Source: Hordeum vulgare subsp. vulgare (taxonomy: Eukaryota; Streptophyta; Magnoliopsida; Poales; Poaceae). From it: a stretch of DNA of 64,000 bases. The notes under the pieces were generated by a model. The model had not been told where the DNA came from, ran no database searches, and saw only the letters and a program-made list of their open reading frames with translations. Both the position numbers and the translations under genes were made by a program. This document shows positions 53,014-64,000 of the stretch, one piece after another (position 1 is the first letter of the stretch; each line of letters opens with the position of its first letter). The stretch is from assembly GCF_904849725.1 (NCBI RefSeq), contig NC_058523.1, positions 111,416,189 to 111,480,188 on the forward strand. The letters are read 5' to 3'.

Positions 53014-56000
53014 TCAAGCGTCATCAGGACTGGCACCAGGACTGGCAGGCTCCACAAAGGTCTCAAGATCGATCCCGTCCGCGATACGAGTGGCTGTCTC
53101 GAGGAAGGTCTCCATGAAATCTTCGAATCGAAGCTTCTTGGTGTTGGCGATCTGCAACGCCTTCAGCTTTTCTTCGCGAGCTTCCTTACAGTGCACTCAG
53201 ACCAGCGATAGCGCCACGTCCGCACCACAACGCCCGGCAGACTTCTTCCATGCCTGCACTCTGTTCGGGACGTCCTCCAACCGAATCATCAACCCTTCTA
53301 TTTCCTGTCGGGAATCGTCTTCGGGCCACAACTCCTTGTCGATCCGGCTGATGACTTCTCTCAGACGGCCGATGAAAGGCCCCACTCTGCCAAGGCGACT
53401 ATGTGCTCGGAGCATGTCCCGATTCGCTTCGTCGCCGAGTGGAACGTTCGGAACAACCGACCGTTCAATGTCGGCTGCTTCAGCCTCAGCGTCCAGACAA
53501 AAATCTGCAAAGAAAAGAAGAGCACAAAGTAAGCGCAGAATGAATTACGAAGTCAAGAAGCACTCGGCAAGAAGCTTACCACCGAGCAGTGCAATCATCT
53601 TCCTCGCCCAGTCGTTGACATACTTCTCCTGCGAAATGCATTGACGGTTCATCACCTGCATTTGACCCATCAGTTCACTTCTTTGCTTGCCCATTTTCTC
53701 AATTTCGGCCACCAATGCATTGTTGGTCTCCCGGGACTCCTCCAAAGACTTCTCTCGGTCAGCAAGTGCCCCCTTCACACCAGCCAAGTCATTCACAGCC
53801 GCCTCCAATTCCGCAGCAAGCTGAACCTTTTCCGCCTTCAGAGTATTGTACGCGGATCCCATTTCGAAAGTCTTCTGCCAAATCAGCCCAAAGGGAAGCT
53901 CAAACACATTCAACAAGGAAAACAAACAAAGTTCTTCAAACCCCTGCCGATGCAAGCACTCGACAGCGGTCTCGGGCACTACACCCAGTGGGTTCACTAA
54001 GAGTGACCCCACTGGCATGAAGCTCGAACAGGCCGGCCCTATTGAGTTACATGACGAACAGGTAAATCTACGAGAATGCTATAACCCGACCTGAGTAACA
54101 CTACTCTCGGGGACTACATCCAGTGGATGCACTCCGAGTGCCCCCACTGGTAATATTCGGGCAGACCAGCTCGGATCTTCTCAGATAACGGGAAATACAT
54201 ATAAAGACAACTGCCGGTGCAAGCACGCAACAGCAGTCTCGGGGACTACACCCACTGGGTTCACTCTGAGTGAACCCACTGCAAAATAATCCTACTGTAT
54301 TCGAGTATATCACTTGGACACCCAGTGGGTTACAAGAGGGAAGTAAAAACTTACTAGCGCACTTACTCGGATATCGTCTCAGAGCTCCAAGCTTCACTTG
54401 TACAAAGACGCCATGGAGTCGTACGCTCCCTTGGCATCACCCACCATCAACTCCACTTGCACCATGGCCTCCTTGGCGGCTCCCACTTGGTCTTCCGGGA
54501 GGTGTCGGGAGTCATACTGGACTGTCGACGAGCCTGGCACAACAGAAGACTCCTTGGGCATCCCAAGGTCCCGCTCCAGTCGGTTCCGTCGCGAGGGACA
54601 CCGCCTTAGTCGACGGCATCGGCTAGGTCGGTGGCGCGTCCACGGTGGGAGCAGCAGCAGATGGAACAACCTCAAGGACAGGCGCCAAAGTTGGCCCTGA
54701 TCCCCTTTGGTCGTCCTCCTCCAGATGAATCACCTCCGAAGGAAGCTCGACTGAACAACATGAGGTTGCAGAAAAAGGGCAAGATTAAAGACAGCACTCG
54801 CAAAACAATAATGCAAACTCTCGGAGTCGTCACAACTTACCTTGATGAGATGTGGCAACGTTATCCGCATCCATGGGATCATCGCCCTGGCACGGCAGAG
54901 AGGTGGCAGCTCTGTCGAGTAAAATCCACTCGTCCGATAAGCATGAGTTTAGTCAAATATCGAATGAAGATGGGAGAACAAGACACTTACGTTGAGGCAA
55001 CTGGAACAGCGATCCTCATCCGAGGCAAAGCTTTCGAGGCTTGGGCCACTCGGTTTGGCCACCTTGGACGGTTGGTGTAGGCTCGGCAGCAGCGTCCCTG
55101 GTCCTCTTCACGGTCCGAACACTCGAAGCCACGGGAGGAGCTGGCGGAGCACTCGGAGCCACGGGAGAAGCAGGCGGAGCACTCGGAGCTGCTGGAGGAG
55201 CCGGCGGAGTCGCGGGTTCGTGACGACGCTTAGTTCGAGGCTCTGATGGTGGAGGTGGCGAGCTTTGTTCCCCAACCTCCCCGTCCTCCTCTTCAGACTC
55301 CTCCTCCGTCTCCCCACTATCGGAGACGTACTCGGCGCTATCCATGCTGCCCTCCTGGCTGCCCTCCTCTTCCTCAGCAGGATTCCCGTTCGAGACGGGA
55401 GAATACCAGTTGGTCCACTCCTGCAAAAAATACAGTCGACAACGTCAGACATCAAGCGACGACACAAGAAAAGTGATAAATCTAAGAAGATTGAAAGCAC
55501 TCGACAAGATGCGCTCACCTCATTTGGAGGAGGGTTGTCGGCGCGGAAGGGCCTCACTCGCCGGGCTCCTTGGGGGTTGTCGCATGCGCATGTGATGCCG
55601 CGGACCCACGCTGTCACCGTCTCCCCGGTCACGCACTCTGGGTGAGTCCGAGTGGAATCCTTAGGCCCCGCATAGTGCCACATGGCATGGTGTCGGGCTT
55701 GCAGTGGCTGGATGCGCCGACCCAGAAAGGTCTCCAGCAAGTCCGTGCCGGTGACTCCCTTGCGGACGACGGTTATCAGCGCGTCAACCAGAGGCTGGGT
55801 CTGAATCTTTTCCAACTTGGAGAGCGCAAGTTGTCTGGGAGGAGCCGGACGGTCTAGGCTAAAGGGCGGCAACCCAGTCGCAGCATTCGGACAAGCTATG
55901 TCCTGGCAGTAGAACCAGGTCGACTGCCAGTTCCTAACTGACTCGGACAACTGGAGAGGGGGGTAGCTACTCTTCGTTTTCTTTTGGAAGCCTAAGCCCC

Positions 56001-56502
56001 CGCAGAGCTGGAGGAGATGGGTTTTATCGTCCGACTGGCTAAGCTTTTTGACAGTCTGAGACCTAGCAGAGAAGATATACTTAAAGAGCCCCCAATGGGG
56101 GGGACATCCAATAAAGCACTCGCACAGAGTGACGAATGCGGCGAGATGAGCTATCGCGTTGGGAGGAAAATGATGGAGCTGCGTCCCGAAGTGATTCATA
56201 ATACCTCTAAAAAAGGGGTGGGGAGGCAGGGAGAAGTCCCTGTACATGTGGCTGAGCAGCAAGACGCGCTCTCCCTCCTGCGGCGCCGGCTCCGTTTCGC
56301 CCTCCGCCGGCAACCTCCATGACTTATTGGCAATCATGCCTTGCTCCACCAGCTCCAGCAGGTCGTTCGTCGTCACCGTGGAGGTGAGGAAACCCCCCTG
56401 GATCCAACACGCCGGTAATGCTCGCTGTCGCCGCTGAGCAGGAGCCGCCGCCTTCTTCTTCTTCTTCTGCGACTCAAGCTTGCTTGTCTTCCCCTTCGTC
56501 AT
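53014..56502 (-). pseudogene. Gypsy-3 antisense gene with Transposase_28-like domain, about five to six exons
   Basis: From the ATG at 56502 (MTKGKTSKLES) exon 1 runs to a GT donor at 55519 in phase. It has a Lys-rich start and a region resembling the plant 'putative gypsy type transposon' family PF04195 (LHHFPPNAIAHLAAFVTLCE; FIGCPPHWGLFKYIF). Exon 2 (from the acceptor before 55420) is acidic, then Ala/Pro-rich, with a TGA near 55016. Later exons include 54675-54394, a coiled coil at about 53900-53570 (LKAEKVQLAAELEAAVNDLAGVKG) with a donor near 53580, and a last exon of about 53506-53014 containing a TGA at 53197-53199. Antisense ORFs of this kind are known from Tat-lineage elements; function is unknown. 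Stops make this copy inactive. Confidence 0.75.
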
Positions 56503-56629
56503 GGTGAAGGCAGCAGATTCGCAGAGGAGGAGAGGAAGGAGGAGGCTTGGAACGCACAGTGAGCTACGGGAGAAGTGGGGCGAGTGCGAGTAACAAGGGC
56601 AGGGCAACAAGAAACCCCCGCCGGAGAGG

Positions 56630-56640
56630 CTTAAATAAGG
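56630..56640 (-). promoter_or_regulatory. TATA-like sequence of the antisense gene
   Basis: ccttatttaag on the - strand lies about 130 bases before the ATG at 56502. The 56641-57021 segment beyond it has no gene and would be upstream promoter sequence. Confidence 0.35.
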
Positions 56641-57021
56641 TTCCGACTGGGTCACTAACAGGTGGCCCCGAAATCTTATCCCCCGACCGGCTGCTGCGAT
56701 ATTAGTGGAGAAGATAAAGGCGCGGTAATCGAGGCGGCAGAAACTACTCGATGACGATGTCGACATCCCCGCTGAGCGCGCGGCAACCGAAATTTGAAGA
56801 TCCCAGAAAATCCGCCGCTGTCAGTTTGACCGGTCACATCGAAAGATTTTGTGGAAGCACTCGGTCCGTGACGGTTCGTTTCACTGGCATATTCACTCGG
56901 ATCACTGGTCGAAAGGATAAAATGGACCGAGGCTAACAACGCCGAAGTCACATCCAAACCAGTCGGATCCGTACTCCAGGTACCACTTCGTCGCTCCAAC
57001 CCCGATCCATTCGGGGACTAA

Positions 57022-57554
57022 TGATGGGGTTATAGTCCCAGGGTAGGGTCATAAGCGTGCCCTATAGGTCCTACCCAAGGACTACCCTTCACAGAGGGCA
57101 AGGCCCTTAGACAGTTCCGACTGAACTAAGGACCCCCCATCATCCAGTCGGTGATGAGCATTCGGAGCGTATTTATCGTACCGACTGAATTCCACTCTGT
57201 ACATCGTAACCTCCCGGGAGGGCAACGGTCGTACGTTTTCATACACCATTATTAGCATCTAAGACATACGTTACCTGTAACATATGCATTTCTTCACCAC
57301 TACTCCACCCCTGTCCACCGGACCGTTGTGAAGGGCAGCGCACTCTATATAAGCCGCCCTTCCCCACTGGTGCAGGGGTTGGCATTTACTGTAATCCTAT
57401 ATTCCACTCGACACTAAAGCTCCCAAGAGCACTGAGACGTAGGGCTTTTACCTCCACCGCAGAGGGGCCTGAACTCATACAACCTCGCCGTAGCTAAGGC
57501 TCTACCCATCCTTTCGTACCCTACACATCTACAGTCAGACTTATACCCACGACA
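57022..57554 (+). repeat. 3' LTR of Gypsy-3
   Basis: It matches the 5' copy over its full length and is preceded by attcggggactaa, the presumed polypurine tract at 57009-57021. TATA box at 57344-57352. Confidence 0.93.
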
Positions 57555-57559
57555 GTTGC

Positions 57560-60500
57560 AGACTACATAACATCAGAAAAGGCTATGCTGTCGTGCATGC
57601 TTGCCCACGATCACGACCATGCCTCAGTCTTCTGGATAGTTCACGTACAGGCGGTCGTTCTCCTTGTCGTACTACCACGCCAGCTGCGTGCCGTCTGGAT
57701 CACCTGTGTCGGGCATACCTATATCTGTTGGGGTGTTGAAGTAATCTGTGAGCCACAGGGACTCAGCAATCTATGACCTCGGTACCGAAACTAGTCAAGT
57801 TATTAGGTGAGGAAGGTTCAATGTTAAGGTTGCAGCATCATAAGCATTTATGGTGGCTAACTTACGTAGAACAAGTTATAGATGTGGTGGTCTACGCTAA
57901 CTTTTGAAGTCTAGCTGATCACTAAGTGATCCTGAACACCTACTTACGTCAAACATAACCCCACCGTGTTCCCGATTGAAGAGAGGTCTTCGAAGGGGAC
58001 AGTCACTATTACGCACACAATTGGCAGTTTTATTAGATTAAGTTCAAGTTATCTATAACCGGATGTTAACAAATATTCCAAGTTGCCACATAACCGCGGG
58101 CACGGCTTTCCGAAAGATTAAACCCTGTAGGGGCGTTCCAACTAGTCCATCACAAACGGCCACGGGCCGCAAAGTAATCCTCTATCACGAATCTCGTGAT
58201 CTCGTCGGATTCCTTAAAGGAAAACCTCAACTCTGGGGAGAACCAAAGCTTCACCGGGATTCCTATACGCAAGATATATCACGGAGGTAAGACAAGACAG
58301 CAGCACCTCCCGTCGTGTCGACGACCCTGATAAGAGCCGCGTATCTCAGTCTCAGGACACGACGGATGAGCTAGACGTCGGGATGGCTAAACCTCTGGGT
58401 GACCAGGGGGGCCCGGACATCGCTCGGGTGGGACCAACACTCATGAGGAGCACTGGCCCGGGTTGTTGATTAATTCCTTGGGGTAGCTATTCCCTATGCA
58501 AATTATTATTAAGTGATTAGCAAATTAAAACCAATGTTGGGTCCTGCCGGACAAGTCTTAACACTACACGATTTATCAAGGGGGTCCCCGTAACAACCCC
58601 GAATGTGTTAGGAGCGATCAGTTATGGAATCAAACACCGGTAGCCGGAAACTATGGCGGCAATAACGGAACAAAACACCCGGCAAAAGGCTAGGCCTCCC
58701 ATCAGTACCAATTATATTGGTGCATTAATTAAATAACAGATTTAACGAAATGATATCAAAACTCATGCTATCACATGAGACAATTGCACCTGCAACTAGC
58801 AACGCTAACATTAGAAGCTGAGCAAGCCTACTTAGCCATACAATATTTACTAGGAGGGGAAAGTGTTTGGGTTTCATGGCAATATTAGGACGCAATTATT
58901 TCAGTGGTAGGCAGCGAGCATATGACGAAGGAAACGTTAAACTAGGCACAACAAGACTAGAGATGGTATCAAGGTCACGGTCATCTTGCCTGTCATGTCT
59001 TCAGCTTGGAACTGCTCTTGTTCGTCCTGCACGTACTCTCCCAAATCCACATACTCTCTCTCCGATCCCAGTGCTACCCAACATAAAAATAGCATCCAAT
59101 GAACAACAACACAACATGATGCAACATACACATGATGCATGATATGAGAATGTACATGCATCTCTATTCTAGTCACTTGCATATGCATGGGAAGATAGGA
59201 CAAACTTCCGGACAGAACTTCTATCTAAGCTATCTTGACATGCATGCAGATGACATGAACAGGTGCATCACGAGAAAAAGATGCAAAAACATATAAAGAA
59301 CGTTACGAACGGAGCTACGGATCAACCGGAAACTACAAAACAAGAACTGGAGTCCTACGGATCAAATCTACCACAAGCACTCTCCAATGGCATACTTCTG
59401 GTATTCCCAGGTTGCCAAATGACCAGACAAACAAACATAGATGGGGTGGTGCAAAGAAACTCACCTCACCACCAACTATGCATTCACAAGCATCAAAACA
59501 ACAAAACTATGCAATCAGTCCTAAACAACAACATAGGAGTTTGAGAGAAACATGCAAAGGACCTACAGCCACCCAAATGTGCCAAATAAGATATGTGGCA
59601 AAAGCTATTCAAATCTCTACAAGCATGAGCAAAAAGATAATATAAAGGAGTTACACATAGAAAGATCTACAGCTGCTAACTTTGACAAAAATATCAGTTT
59701 TCACGGACTTAGTGAAAATCTCAGATTCCCACCAGCTGTTTATGCTGTGAAGCATTTTGACAGCCCCTAAAACAATAGCTACATGAAGTGAAATGGAATG
59801 AAAATTGACAGAGAGCTAGACAAACACAAAATCTCCAACTTCCCAGTTGATTGCAAGGGCTAATTCCCAACACATGAACTTTTGCAACCACAACTACAAG
59901 GGAAGAAAATAACAACAGTTTCTCAGACTTAGTGAAAATCACAGGTTTTCACTAAACTGACAATTTCAGCCACATGCCTACTTTGACAAGGCACAACTTG
60001 CACATATAAACTCCTAAGCATAAAACAAAACCACCATGCTGTAGAGGGGTTCACCCACTACTACCACAACAAGGAATCATCCTCTTGGGCTCATCACATC
60101 TCATGGAACCAAGCTCTAAACAAAGCATCAAATAGAAAAATGGCTTCTCCACAAAGTGTTCCAAAGGGAAATCTGATTCCACCAATGGATTCCTGGGAAG
60201 ATTCTACACCAAAAACATATATAATACCTAGGTACTTGCATAGAACAAATAGGCACAAAGCTAAGATGAAAATTCTACATGGGAATGACATAGATGCAAA
60301 TAGTGCCATATCACATGTGTAGCTCACTAGATCATCACCTACTCATGCACTTGCACACACTCACAACTACAATGGTGACATGAGGGTTTAGACCTCATGT
60401 ATGTGTGCCATAGCACATCACCATACACACACATACCTCAAGCATACACACACTCACATACATATGCTATTCTTAAAACACACACACCAACTACCACTAT

Positions 60501-62619
60501 TTCACACACATACAAGCTTGCACCACAAGAGCTCACTAAGGCTATGCCATTTCTTGGGCATGTGGGTGTCACACACACACATGCACCACAAGGACACATA
60601 CACACTCACATACACCTGGGTGCTTGCACCCTCTCAAGCACACCCCCCATGCACAAGCACTAGTGCACACATGCACAAGCACACACATATACACCACATG
60701 CACCTACACATGCTCTTGGGTGCTTGCACCACACAAGCACACATGCACATAGATGCTTGCACACACATACACTAGCACAACCACATACATAAGCATCAAG
60801 TGCTACTAACTAAAACATATATGAAAACCTATTGGTATAAATATTTTTGGCAACAAAACCTTGCTGCCCAAGCAATTAACAAGCCTACAAACTAAATCAG
60901 CAAAAGGAAAAAAGTAACAAACAAAAGGTGTGGCTTGGGGGGGTAGAACCCCAAACCTACACACAGAACCACCACCACTGCGCTACTGCTCATTCACTCG
61001 ACAAAACAGAGGAGGCATACAGGGTAAGCTTTCTATTGATGCTACTGTACCACAGAACAAAACACAAAAGGGGCGCTACGGGGTGTCGAACCCAGGACAT
61101 GCCGAACAACAAAACCCCGCCTACCACTGTGCTACTGCTGTCGTTGTTAACAGAGAGGAGGGCTCTGCTCTTTTGAGCAACCCCCTCTGGATCTAACACA
61201 ACCCGACGGTGGCCGGAACAGGGGAGGCACACCGCCGACGATCCACACCGAATTGAGCACGGGCTCGTTGCTGGGAGGAAGAGGGAACATCCACGGTTAC
61301 ATTCCACATCTAAGCTCTACACGAGAGGCCCTACAGCTACGGCTCCACGACACGCAACGGCGTCGGCGACACAGAGATGCACGGCGGCGAAGCTACGGAT
61401 CCTACACACGATCTGCCGACAGGGAAGGGGAGGAGTGATGCAGCTGACCCACGGGTCGAGGAAGTCGAGCCTGCCGGAGAGGAAGTAGAGGACGTCGTGG
61501 AAGAAGGGGAAGTAGGGGCGTTCGTTGGAGCGGAAGAAGGGCGTCGTCGAGGAAGAGGAAGCAGGGCAGATCGGCGACGGCTAGCTGCGGGAATGGGCTC
61601 CCTTGAGGTCCCGCACGCTCATGGCCTGCTCGGAGAGGACGGAAACGCACGGCAATGACGGCGACGAGCTCCTCATGGATCGGCCATGGCGGAGGAGGAG
61701 CTCGGCCCGACTACTGACGAACTGGGGAGTGGGAGGAGGAAGAGGAAGGAGGTGGCGGCACTCCGAGGGAACCCTAGGCCACTGCATGGACGCCAAGGGT
61801 TATATAGAGGGCGAGGGAGGCCGCCTCGACGTTCGTGAGCAACGGCATCGACCTCTCTGCCTCTCTCTCTCTCTCTAATGAAACTGGCGGAAGGAGGGAG
61901 GAGGGAGACGCCGTCTACAGGAGAGGAAGTGAGTGGGGTGCGCTAGCGAGGAGCTACTGGGCCAGCGAGGAGGAGGAAGCCCGCTCGAAGGCGCTAGGTA
62001 AGGAAAAAAGAAAACCCACTGGGGTTTTCTATTTTGAAACAAACAGAGACAAAAATAAAACACATAGGCAACACTATTGACCCTAAAAAATAAATCAAAA
62101 ATTCCCCTGGCCATAAGGAATTATGACCTATTTAAATAAAATGAAAATGGAATTTTTGGAGCATTTAAATATTTACAAAACAGAATTAATTAAACTATTT
62201 TGTGAACATTTACCCCTCTCAAACATAGATTCAAAACACTTTAAACCTAGCATCACATCCACCACAATTCACTCTAAAATATATACATTTTTGGATCAGG
62301 GATAGGGCAAGTAAAACTTGAGCTTTGAGAAATAGAGGAGGGGGGTTTTGAAACCTATTTGAAATCTAGCAAAGTTGCAACCCACTTTCAAATACCACTC
62401 CACATCACTTCACATAGCACATCACACCACATACCACATCCATGGAGCAACAACAACAACAAAATTATGAAGGCATGGATGAATGGATGCATGAATGCAA
62501 AGGGAAACAAAACATGCACATAGAAATACCACATGGAATATAACTCTCATTTCAATGACATGATGGACCCACATACAAGAAGGTTCCAAATAAGGCAAGT
62601 TACACTCTGGGGCATTACA
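57560..62619 (-). repeat. 5' LTR of Gypsy-2, main part
   Basis: It aligns with 33614-38703 with scattered substitutions and indels. It has the same TATA box (61799-61807), CA-rich tract and tRNA-like motifs. The total LTR, without Gypsy-3, is about 5,259 bp versus 5,289 bp for the other copy. Confidence 0.92.
60937..61142 (-). other. tRNA-like pol III motifs in the 5' LTR (both copies)
   Basis: The first pair (60937-60990) keeps the A box, but its B box reads ggttctacc with one change. The second pair (about 61068-61142) keeps gggttcgacacc, and its A box reads tagcacagtgg. They correspond to 37015-37080 and 37155-37230. Confidence 0.45.
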
Positions 62620-62624
62620 CTTTG

Positions 62625-64000
62625 GGGCTTCTTCTTTAGTGGGCAAGATCTAACATGGTGCCCTTCAATTTTGCACTTGAAGCAAATAATCTTGGCCGAA
62701 TTCTTGACTTGTTGTTGGCCCTTCTTCTTGAAGTTTTTGGACTTCTTCTTCTTGTTGGAGTTGAATCCAAGTCCATCTTTGTCATTCGGGGATTTTTGCC
62801 CACACAAGACATTGTTGAGTGTGTACATCCCTTCATGACTCTTTTCCAAGTATTTCTTCAAAGAAGTGACTTGGGCCTTGAGCTCTTCGATTTCCTCTAC
62901 ATGGTTAGTATCAACACAAGTACTAAAGGAAGTATAAGCTTCATTGTTAGAGCAACAAGGCAAGGAAAGTAATTCATCACAAGAGGTAGCAACATTATGA
63001 GTAGAATAATTACGAGGACTAGCACATGGCAATATAGCATTTTGACTAGAAGTAGTGCCACTGTCCACATGGGGCTCACTTGATGTTACCTTGGTAGTAA
63101 TAGCCTCATGAGCTAATTTTAGCACATTATGGGATGATAGAAGATCGTCATGAGAGCTTGTGAGCATTACATGACTTTCTTCCAATTTCCCATAATTGCT
63201 AGATAGAAACTCAAGTTGAGCCCTTAGCTCAACATTCTCCTTTAAAATGGATGCTTCACAAGAAGTAGAGTTAGTAGCACAAGCATCATCATTAGCAATA
63301 AGAGGATAAGGCAACTTGGCAAGCTCTTTAGCATATGAAGCTTCAAGTTGAGCATGGGACTCGGTGAGTTCGATGAGCAAACTCTTAATAGACCTTGAGC
63401 CATTTTCGAGGTGCTCGTAGTCCTCACGGAGTTTAGCATGTGCAACTTCAAGCTTATCATTTTTAGTTCTACAATCATTAGCCACCTCGAGAGCTCTATC
63501 ATGAGATTCCTTTAATCTAGATAATTCCAGAGCAAAGGTCTCCTCAAGAGATTCCTTGGTGGTTTGTTCATTTTCAAGAGCTTGAGATAGCTCCGCGATC
63601 CCATAGCGTAATCACGCTCATGACATTCCATTCTCTGAATGGTGGCTTCATGAAAATCAAGATGAGCTTCCAACTCCTCAATATATTTCTTGCCCTCAGT
63701 GGCAATAGACATGATTTCCATGAAGTTGGAACAAGCAAGTTTATTCTTATAAAGAGATTTAAAAATCATTTCACCCTTAATTTTTAAGGATGCAATATCA
63801 TCACTCTCTTCATCTTTATCCTTATCCTCATTATCATCAACATCATCATCATGAGATTTATTGGGATTCAAAGTAGGAGATAGCTTTGAAGCCTTAGCCA
63901 TAAGGCAAAAGTGAGAAACAATAGATGATGATGTGGGATCCCTTGAAGCATCATTTAAGGCCACATCTTGTTCCATGGAGTGATGGATTTCCTCTACATT
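62625..64000 (-). pseudogene. Outer element Gag, N-terminal part, running off the window
   Basis: The frame is open at the window edge, so the start is not seen. The protein has an acidic region (DDDVDDNEDKDKDEESDD), a long coiled-coil-type central part (about 63700-62900; ENVELRAQLEFLSSNYGKLE, VEEIEELKAQVTSLKKYLEK) and a CCHC knuckle CFKCKIEGHHVRSC at about 62686-62645. A one-base frameshift near 63597 breaks it. Gypsy-2 is inserted right after CPLKKKPQS; the gene resumes at 33409. Coiled-coil Gags with two knuckles occur in SIRE/Maximus-type copia, my tentative placement. Confidence 0.72.

Larger units (their letters stand above)
44457..57554 (+). mobile_element. Gypsy-3: Tat/Retand-like gypsy retrotransposon with antisense gene
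   Basis: Two 533-bp LTRs (44457-44989, 57022-57554) begin TGATGGGG and end CGACA. Flanks GCTAC and GTTGC are a target duplication with two transitions. Sense gag-pol (45057-50943) includes a second, archaeal-type RNase H before integrase, typical of Tat-lineage elements. Between pol and the 3' LTR are 6 kb with tandem repeats and an antisense gene. About 19 differences between the LTRs were counted by eye. It lies opposite to its host Gypsy-2. Confidence 0.93.
33415..62619 (-). mobile_element. Gypsy-2: chromodomain gypsy retrotransposon with 5.3-kb LTRs, carrying a nested gypsy
   Basis: The 3' LTR (33415-38703), pol (38741-41898), gag (41813-43198), leader and 5' LTR (44258-44456 plus 57560-62619) are all oriented on the - strand. 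The 5' LTR is interrupted by Gypsy-3. Without that nested element it is about 16.1 kb. The integrase ends in a chromodomain, so it belongs with the chromoviruses (Tekay/Del-like by the look of the protein). Gag-pol has frameshifts and a stop. Confidence 0.92.

Noticed and set aside
1..64000. Host protein-coding genes such as resistance genes, or an endogenous pararetrovirus
   Set aside because: No NB-ARC, kinase, LRR or similar motif was seen, and every reverse transcriptase lies in an LTR retrotransposon with gag, integrase and LTRs or clear remnants; no movement-protein or coat-protein sequence of a caulimovirus type was recognised.

Overview
The window looks like grass nuclear DNA, most likely Triticeae (wheat/barley group). 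It holds no host gene, rRNA or true tRNA that I can support; nearly every base lies in transposable elements. The lineage is inferred from a full-length copia element of the BARE-1/WIS/Angela type and a large CACTA transposon whose ends carry tttagtcccgg / ccgggactaaa repeats, both of which I recognise from Triticeae.

Layout. (1) 1-~6160: a decayed copia element on the + strand, with gag separated from pol by an intron-like spacer and pol broken by frameshifts. (2) ~6160-29985: a gypsy 5' region and gag (+ strand), split inside gag by a 22-kb CACTA element (7236-29485, target duplication AAC). The CACTA genes lie on the - strand: a TNP2-type transposase (28935-16661), a seven-exon gene ending in a Ulp1-like cysteine protease (11485-7682), and a 106-codon ORF between them. 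Three TATA modules, each backed by CACTA terminal-type repeats, lie upstream of them. An 8.96-kb BARE/Angela copia (17555-26509, duplication CAATC) sits inside the TNP2 coding sequence. (3) ~30016-31449: the 3' end of another gypsy element on the - strand. (4) 31455-64000: an outer gag on the - strand, with coiled coil and zinc knuckles, cut in two by a 29-kb chromodomain gypsy (33415-62619, duplication CTTTG). That gypsy has LTRs of about 5.3 kb, and a third gypsy (44457-57554) has inserted into one of them. The third gypsy is Tat/Retand-like: two RNase H domains, a 72-bp and a 172-bp tandem array, and an antisense multi-exon gene.

There are thus two three-layer nests, each datable by order. 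The stops and frameshifts mean almost none of the genes is functional as written. The exceptions with long open frames are the BARE/Angela polyprotein, which carries suspicious substitutions, and some gag ORFs. The most interesting signals are the repeated promoter modules of the CACTA, its 104-bp palindrome and tandem arrays, the tRNA-like pol III motifs in the long LTRs, and the antisense gene and PPT-like minisatellite of the Tat-type element. Family names come from recognition, not from a search.
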